The notes under the pieces: generated by a model
Told to the model about the DNA's origin: nothing
Databases searched by the model: none
Seen by the model: only the letters and a program-made list of their open reading frames with translations
Assembly: GCF_013149275.1 (NCBI RefSeq)
Contig: NZ_JABGNA010000001.1
Span: 186,001-250,000, forward strand
From: Mucilaginibacter sp. SG564
Lineage (GTDB): Bacteria; Bacteroidota; Bacteroidia; Sphingobacteriales; Sphingobacteriaceae
Length of the DNA: 64,000 bases
Direction of reading: 5' to 3'
Translations under genes and position numbers: made by a program
Shown here: positions 61,077 to 64,000 of the stretch, in pieces
Position numbering within the stretch: position 1 is the stretch's first letter
Layout of the letters: the number at the start of each line of letters is the position of its first letter

Positions 61077-62675
61077 TTATTTTGCAAGTATCAGCGGAGA
61101 AAACAAAATAAACATCAGGATCATGAGAAGTAACAGGATGCCATTATAAACGTGCCGGTTCTTCCATGGAGTCATATTTACCACAGTATTAAGCTTTTGC
61201 TGATAGGGTACAGGCATCGGATAGATCTTGCCGATAAGCAGCATGAGTCCGCAGGTTATCAGAAATAAAATGGCTAAAATGTGCAGGAAATGAAGGTGCG
61301 TATCGAATACCAACTGGGTAAGGCCATAAGTTACTATAAAAAACACCAAACCCACTTTAGCCGCAATAGCTGGTACTCGCTTAGTCACAAAACCCATAAA
61401 CATAATGGTGAAAATGGGCACATTAAAAAATCCGTTCACAATTTGTACATAGGTATAAAAGCCATTTTTAACAAAAATGATAAATGGCGCGATGAGCATA
61501 GCGGTTAAGCAAATGATGATCTCAAACCTTTTTGCTGTTATGATCAGGTCTTTCTCGGCAGTTTGCCCGGAACGTTTTTCCTTCCAGGGCTTATAAATGT
61601 TGAGTACAAACAACGTGCTCGAACTGTTGAGCCCCGCGTTAAATGTAGTAAGCGCTGCGCCAAAGATGATAGCGGCGATATAACCGGCTATAAAAGGCGG
61701 CGACACCAAGCTATCCAGTTTTGGAAATACTTCGGCCGTGTTATCCAGATGCGTAAAAATATGTACCGCTATTAAACCGGGCACATTTAAAAGTAATGGT
61801 GATATCAGTTTGCCAAAACAGGCTACCGCTATTCCTTTTTGGCAGTTTTTAAGGTCTTTTGAAGCCAGCACCTGCTGAACAATATATTGCTCGGTGCCCC
61901 AATAATATAAGTTCACCAATAACATACCGGTAAACAGGGTACCAAAGGGGATAGGATCTGAGGCCGAACCTATACTATTCAGATGCTCCCGATGCGTGTT
62001 CAACAGGATATGCAAACCCTGCATAATACTGCCTTGCCCAAGGTACCTGAGCCCGAAAAATGGCAGTAAAAGTCCCCCTGCAAAAATACCGAGGCCAAGC
62101 AGGGTATCCGAAATCGAGATAGCTTTTAACCCTCCCAGCAGTGCGTAAAGGCAGCCAACAGTACCCATTACCCAGATGAGTATCCAGATGGTTGTCCAGT
62201 AATCGGTATGCCAGATCTCTGAAAAATGAAACAGCCCGTTAAAGGCAACCGCCCCGCTGTACAGTACTGACGGTAACAGGTTAATAATGTAGCTGATCAA
62301 AAAAATAAAGGAAACCAGTTTTCCCATACCCTGGCCATATCTGGCTGTGAGATAATCGGGTGTGGTGGATATTCCCAGTTTAAGATACATAGGCATCAAA
62401 AACTCCGAAACCAGCAGCATGGCCAGTACGGAGGTTATGCCCCAGGCCATTACCGACATGTTGTGGGTGTAGGTCAATTCGTTTTCGCCTATAATGGTGG
62501 CCGTGTTGATATTGGTAAATAGCAAGCCGCCGCCTACCAGTAAAAAGCTCAAACTGCGGTCGGCCAGGAATAAACCATTCAGGGTGTTGAGTTTGCTTTT
62601 TCTTGATTTATACCAGGATACCAAACCCACGATGCCGGTAAAAAAAAGAAAGCTGATAAAAATAACCCAATTCAC
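61077..62675 (-). CDS. Sodium:solute symporter (SSS family)
   Basis: The 532-residue inner-membrane protein has about 13-14 hydrophobic segments. It begins with GTG (11 bp after the GntR stop codon; no in-frame ATG lies upstream). Family marks: SLSFLLVGGGLLFTNINTAT (TM2, sodium site region), ISTTPDYLTARYGQGM, YALLGGLKAISISDTLLGLG and AALTTFNAGLNSSSTLFVLN (the TM8-type signature). It probably imports a sugar or sugar acid set free by the enzymes of the block, using the sodium gradient. It is translated just after the GntR regulator and before the toroid protein. Confidence 0.94.
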   Translation of the reverse strand: MNWVIFISFLFFTGIVGLVSWYKSRKSKLNTLNGLFLADRSLSFLLVGGGLLFTNINTATIIGENELTYTHNMSVMAWGITSVLAMLLVSEFLMPMYLKLGISTTPDYLTARYGQGMGKLVSFIFLISYIINLLPSVLYSGAVAFNGLFHFSEIWHTDYWTTIWILIWVMGTVGCLYALLGGLKAISISDTLLGLGIFAGGLLLPFFGLRYLGQGSIMQGLHILLNTHREHLNSIGSASDPIPFGTLFTGMLLVNLYYWGTEQYIVQQVLASKDLKNCQKGIAVACFGKLISPLLLNVPGLIAVHIFTHLDNTAEVFPKLDSLVSPPFIAGYIAAIIFGAALTTFNAGLNSSSTLFVLNIYKPWKEKRSGQTAEKDLIITAKRFEIIICLTAMLIAPFIIFVKNGFYTYVQIVNGFFNVPIFTIMFMGFVTKRVPAIAAKVGLVFFIVTYGLTQLVFDTHLHFLHILAILFLITCGLMLLIGKIYPMPVPYQQKLNTVVNMTPWKNRHVYNGILLLLMILMFILFSPLILAK

Positions 62676-62686
62676 CTTTGTATGAT

Positions 62687-63697
62687 TTAAAGCGTATTCC
62701 GTTCAAACAGGAGCATCGGTACCGTTAAACTGATTTTTTCTTTATTCAGTATAGCTTGCCCGGCCAGTTTACCCATGTTCGAAAAATCGGCAGAGAAAGT
62801 AGTGATCCCGATGATCTCTTTAGCCGGCTCATCGTTGTGCGAAAGTATGCCCAGGTCTTTGCCCGGGATCAGTTTCTGACTGTTACAATCGCGCATGATC
62901 TGCCATAGCGCAAAGTTGTCGAGGGTAAAATAAACTTTTCCCTTTTCAACGGTGCCTGGGGTGTATTCGTTGATGATGCGGCCCTTGATATTAAAATCTT
63001 TCAGGAATTTTTTGAACGATTTAACGATCTCTTTAGGGTCTAACGAACCGGGCGAGTGATAAAATATCATTTCATCAAACCGGCTTATTTTAGGCGCTAA
63101 TTGGGAGAATATTTTATAAGAAGATTGGCCGAATTCCTGGGTTATATGGTTAAAATCGCCTTCCAGTGGTTCATACCGGTCAAACATCAGGAGTTTATTA
63201 CGCGGGATAGCCTCCAGTAGTTCTTTGGTTTTGGAATGGGGGATAGGCGCAATCACGTACATGCCATACTTTCCTTTGATCTGGGTAAGGATGGTTTCAA
63301 ATATCTCGATATCACCGTGATGGAAATATGGATTTAAACGGATGTTTTGCCCCAATTCATGACGGAAATTGCGATAGAATTGCTCTTCAAAAGTATCCAG
63401 GTTATACATGAGGAGGGCCACATTTAAGGTTTGCTCCGTATTGCCGTTGCCTACAAAATACCCCAGCCTGTTTTTTGATTCAACTATACCCCTGCTGATC
63501 AGATCTTTATAACCTTTGATGATCGTTTCCCTCGAAAACCCCAATTCTTTGATCAACCTGTTTACCGATGGGAGCATTTCATCTTGCCCGATCACTTTTT
63601 CGTTAATGGCGTTGATGATTCCCTGCACAAAACGATCATGTTTGGAATAAGATGGTATATCTGTCAGTTTTTTTATCTCTTGAAAAATTCTATCCAT
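62687..63697 (-). CDS. GntR-family regulator with sugar-binding-type sensor domain
   Basis: The 336-residue DNA-binding regulator has an N-terminal GntR winged helix (residues about 8-75: QGIINAINEKVIGQDEMLPS, VNRLIKELGFSRETIIKGYK, LISRGIVESKNRLGYFVG). A LacI-like periplasmic-binding-protein fold forms the sensor (about 85-336: ILTQIKGKYGMYVIAPIPHS, KLLMFDRYEPLEG, GKDLGILSHNDEPAKEIIGI). I start at the ATG ending at 63697; a GTG two codons earlier is possible. This domain pair is used in Bacteroidota to sense monosaccharides such as fucose or arabinose. As first gene of the minus-strand block it probably controls the symporter and the two toroid proteins. Confidence 0.93.
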   Translation of the reverse strand: MDRIFQEIKKLTDIPSYSKHDRFVQGIINAINEKVIGQDEMLPSVNRLIKELGFSRETIIKGYKDLISRGIVESKNRLGYFVGNGNTEQTLNVALLMYNLDTFEEQFYRNFRHELGQNIRLNPYFHHGDIEIFETILTQIKGKYGMYVIAPIPHSKTKELLEAIPRNKLLMFDRYEPLEGDFNHITQEFGQSSYKIFSQLAPKISRFDEMIFYHSPGSLDPKEIVKSFKKFLKDFNIKGRIINEYTPGTVEKGKVYFTLDNFALWQIMRDCNSQKLIPGKDLGILSHNDEPAKEIIGITTFSADFSNMGKLAGQAILNKEKISLTVPMLLFERNTL

Positions 63698-64000
63698 TTT
63701 CACTTGTAGATTTTAGACAAAGTAAGAAAAAAGGCAGCAAGCAGTTGCCCGTTTTCTTTATTAATTTGATTGCTTAGGTTTAAGTTTAGCTCATCTGAAA
63801 ACTTTTTAAACCTTTAATTTTAACACTTTTTTAGTCAAAAACTCGATAAAGACGCTTCTATTTTGGTAATTTAAGTAAGTTTCAATGCCACTTTAACACT
63901 TTTTAATACGTTTTTGAGGGGTTTTGAAAACTTTAAAAAGTATGAAGTACTTGACATTTAAAACGCTGGTTTTAGTCCTGTTTTGGACTTAACTAAACAG
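63698..64000. other. Intergenic region at the right edge, no gene seen
   Basis: AT-rich sequence upstream of the GntR gene. A near-match to the -7 box on the minus strand (TTACTTTG, 63718-63725) could be the GntR promoter. A 16-codon start-to-stop frame at 63942 looks slightly signal-like but ends at once. Nothing else is supported. Confidence 0.5.

Noticed and set aside
25417..63697. The whole locus as an integrative mobile island
   Set aside because: No integrase, transposase, tRNA junction or conjugation gene is seen; the palindromic elements alone do not prove mobility, and the first sigma gene lies outside them.
63942..63992. Short signal-like frame at the right edge
   Set aside because: It ends after 16 codons with no continuation in another frame that I could support.

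Overview
The window looks like chromosome from a Bacteroidota bacterium of the family Sphingobacteriaceae, most likely Mucilaginibacter or a close relative. The signs are two SusC/SusD pairs with FecI-type sigma factors and FecR anti-sigma factors, many secreted glycoside hydrolases, Bacteroidota-type promoters (TAnnTTTG as the -7 element), weak or absent Shine-Dalgarno sequences, and several intergenic palindrome families of a kind I associate with this phylum. The genus is inferred from style, not from a marker gene. I see no rRNA, tRNA, CRISPR array, transposase or integrase gene.

Left part (1-7.7 kb): an RND drug/solute efflux operon (TolC-like protein cut by the window edge, lipoprotein adaptor, inner-membrane pump), a convergent MscS channel and a TetR regulator. 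Middle-left (7.7-25.3 kb): housekeeping and accessory single genes. These are the glycogen debranching enzyme GlgX, a stand-alone receiver protein, a FAD monooxygenase divergent from an AraC regulator, an HD-domain protein, two secreted proteins of unknown function with carbohydrate-enzyme character, a type II NADH dehydrogenase, an EamA exporter divergent from a CGNR regulator, a DoxX gene broken by an in-frame stop, a Crp/Fnr regulator, a small membrane protein and a secreted phosphodiesterase-like/alkaline phosphatase fusion. Five different palindromic repeat arrangements sit in the gaps here, three of them between convergent genes. One gap also holds a candidate small RNA.

Right part (25.4-63.7 kb): a large polysaccharide utilisation locus. 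Module 1 is ECF sigma, FecR, SusC, SusD, GH97 and a stand-alone GATase-like domain protein. Module 2 is ECF sigma, FecR, SusC, SusD, PQQ-type sugar dehydrogenase, cytochrome c, GH105, GH28, an unassigned six-hairpin protein, an SMP-30-like propeller, GH95 and GH31, followed by a large MscS channel. A third block on the opposite strand carries a paralogue of the six-hairpin protein, another toroid protein, a sodium:solute symporter and a GntR regulator with a sugar-binding-type sensor. Together the enzymes suggest attack on a uronic-acid-rich plant polysaccharide such as pectin (rhamnogalacturonan). SusC/D import the oligosaccharides, GH105/GH28 cut the uronate backbone, and GH95, GH97 and GH31 trim neutral side sugars. 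Both SusC proteins carry an N-terminal STN domain, so each can signal through FecR to its ECF sigma factor.

Most unusual points: a dehydrogenase/cytochrome c/lactonase-like set inside the locus, which suggests periplasmic sugar oxidation; two paralogues of an unassigned glycosidase-like family; and two inverted copies of a roughly 100-bp palindromic element that bracket 31 kb of the locus, one of them lying between a sigma gene and its anti-sigma gene.
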